From: Acanthaster planci
Lineage: Eukaryota > Echinodermata > Asteroidea > Valvatida > Acanthasteridae
Direction: 5' to 3'
NCBI RefSeq assembly: GCF_001949145.1
Contig: NW_019091470.1
Location: 180,903-244,902 of the forward strand
DNA length: 64,000 nt
In this document: in pieces, positions 62,600 through 64,000 of the stretch
Layout of the letters: every line of letters begins with the position of its first letter
How positions within the stretch are numbered: the first letter of the stretch is position 1
Made by a program: the position numbers and the translations under genes
The notes under the pieces: generated by a model
Told to the model about the DNA's origin: nothing
Seen by the model: only the letters and a program-made list of their open reading frames with translations
Databases searched by the model: none

Positions 62600-62775
62600 C
62601 AAGAAATGTTGACAAATCTGATCAAGTCTGTGCATACCTCCCCGTGTTGTTACACCTTACCCCCTGTTTCGTCTTGTCTGTTCTGTATGCATGTGGCAAA
62701 GCCCAGGTTAACAAATGGAACTGCTCCAGGCCAATCAAAGCTGCTAGTTGGCTACAAAGCAGCATCGTGCAATAA
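62600..62775 (+). CDS. Weak candidate 3'-terminal semaphorin exon with hydrophobic segment
   Basis: A pyrimidine-rich acceptor (TTTGCTTTTGCAG ending 62599) opens a phase-1 frame of 58 codons ending at TAA 62773-62775. It starts ARNVDKSDQVCAYLPV, continues through a hydrophobic run (LLHLTPCFVLSVLYACG) and ends with a short Lys/Ser-containing tail. The stop overlaps an AATAAA at 62771-62776. It could be an alternative terminal exon giving a membrane-anchored or truncated form, or chance. The true transmembrane exon may lie beyond the window. Confidence 0.22.
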
Positions 62776-64000
62776 AAAACAGACAAAAAATTGTTAGACC
62801 CTTTGTGTAAAGTGTGAAGCGTTAATCCGAGTGCATGCGGTATTACATTGAAAATAGTTCGTGATGAATCAGTCAAATTTGTTTCAAATTGTTTAGATGA
62901 TTCCACTTTGATGTTGCACCCTTACACCCTTTGTTTTTCAAGTATATATAAATGCCCCTATTCCAGTTTTAGTTGATTTATTTGGATTGTCATAACACAA
63001 ATTGATGGGGGGGAGAGTAGCCTCAGGGTACCCTCTTTTAGGGTTTAGAATAAAAAAATCTTCAAACTTCAAAACGCTGTTGTGGTTATAGATAGATTAC
63101 ACTCTGATTTAACCTCCCCCAAAACTGCTCAATTCAGCCATGCTCAATGTCTAGTCACAACTGATATGATATTCCACTGCATCGGCTGTTAACTATGATG
63201 TGCAGATGGCAAAAAGCCATAGCCACATTACGCACAATTTTGACATGGCCTAACATCAAAGATGGCGGACTGCTAAGGATTGTTGGGAGATGTTTGGTCT
63301 AGTGCAATTTAGAACCTGTGAGTCTGGTATTAACTGATATTAACTGTACTTCTTAAAGCCTCGTTTTGGAGAAAGACTCTGTTTTGCTCAAACCAATCTC
63401 AGTCGTCCATGGCTGGCAGTAAGTGAAATACACTGACTAAAAAAAAAAAATTCCTGCCCTCTGGCAGCCACATTAAATCTTAAAATGGAGTTCAGAAATT
63501 AATCACTGATTCCTACGATTATTACTTACGATTTTCCTGAACTCCACAAAGAGAAAATAATGATAAATTACAATTGGCAATTTCACCCAATGAACTCTTC
63601 CACTTTTGCTTTTCGATTGATCTCTCTGCAACCTCCTACAGTTTGTACACAAGAATAGGCTCAGGATTTTTGGCAGTTTATGGGTCTTCGAAATAAATAT
63701 GCCCACAGAATTCTGACGTTTATATTTGTAACAGAATCAAACACATTTCTTGGCGAAAAAAAAAAAAACAAAGTGTATACTTTAACCACTACCAGCCGGG
63801 GACTCAGAAATCGGAGCCGTATGGTTTATATGTGTGGCCGGGGTCTCCGAACTCGGACAAAGGAAACAGGGTCCTGTAACAAAAGACGGTACTCCGAACA
63901 AAAGACCAGGCTGCTGGGCATGACCGGCATTTTTCACTCTCAAAAGTGGTGATAATCCAGCGTTTTTTTTATAAACCGTATACCAAAGTTTGGGGTATTT
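62776..64000. other. Non-coding end of window, no gene seen
   Basis: AT-rich with poly-A and poly-T runs and no frame of note. It is probably still within the semaphorin locus. Confidence 0.5.

Overview
The window is eukaryotic DNA from an animal, most likely a marine invertebrate deuterostome (amphioxus or an echinoderm; I cannot decide between them). The reasons are a many-exon semaphorin gene with GT-AG introns of a few hundred to several thousand bases, a chordate/echinoderm-type piggyBac transposase, and dozens of copies of the short palindromes TACATGTA and ACCGGT scattered through non-coding DNA. There are no bacterial operons, CRISPR arrays, rRNA or tRNA genes that I can see. Most open frames in the window are chance frames in AT-rich non-coding DNA.

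Left part (1-35,600): no cellular gene that I can support. It holds a composite satellite interrupted by an assembly gap (1,038-2,203), two foldback or inverted-repeat elements (10,406-10,914 and 14,678-15,164), and a nearly intact piggyBac transposase with one in-frame stop (15,982-17,793). It also holds a decayed DNA-transposase remnant (20,188-20,850), several small tandem repeats, and a 68-bp minisatellite (33,281-33,560). This stretch may be intergenic or upstream/5'-UTR intron of the semaphorin.

Right part (35,821 to beyond 61,317): one semaphorin gene on the plus strand, reconstructed by eye exon by exon with every splice phase agreeing. Exon 1 gives the signal peptide, exons 2-10 the Sema domain, and exons 10-12 a PSI-type cysteine module. 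A chain of short exons then encodes a Thr/Pro-rich stalk. All stalk exons are multiples of three and begin and end in phase 1, so any of them could be skipped without breaking the frame. No immunoglobulin or thrombospondin repeats are present in this stretch, which fits a class 1/class 6-like transmembrane semaphorin. The transmembrane and cytoplasmic exons must lie beyond the window or in a weak candidate exon at 62,600.

The introns carry a pogo/Tigger-like non-autonomous element with TA target duplication (50,560-51,324), an 18-bp minisatellite (49,387-49,505), a triple AGGTCA direct repeat (39,682-39,701) and a possible foldback element (62,237-62,400). The observation I rate most interesting is the modular, frame-neutral stalk of the semaphorin, including a 6-nt microexon.
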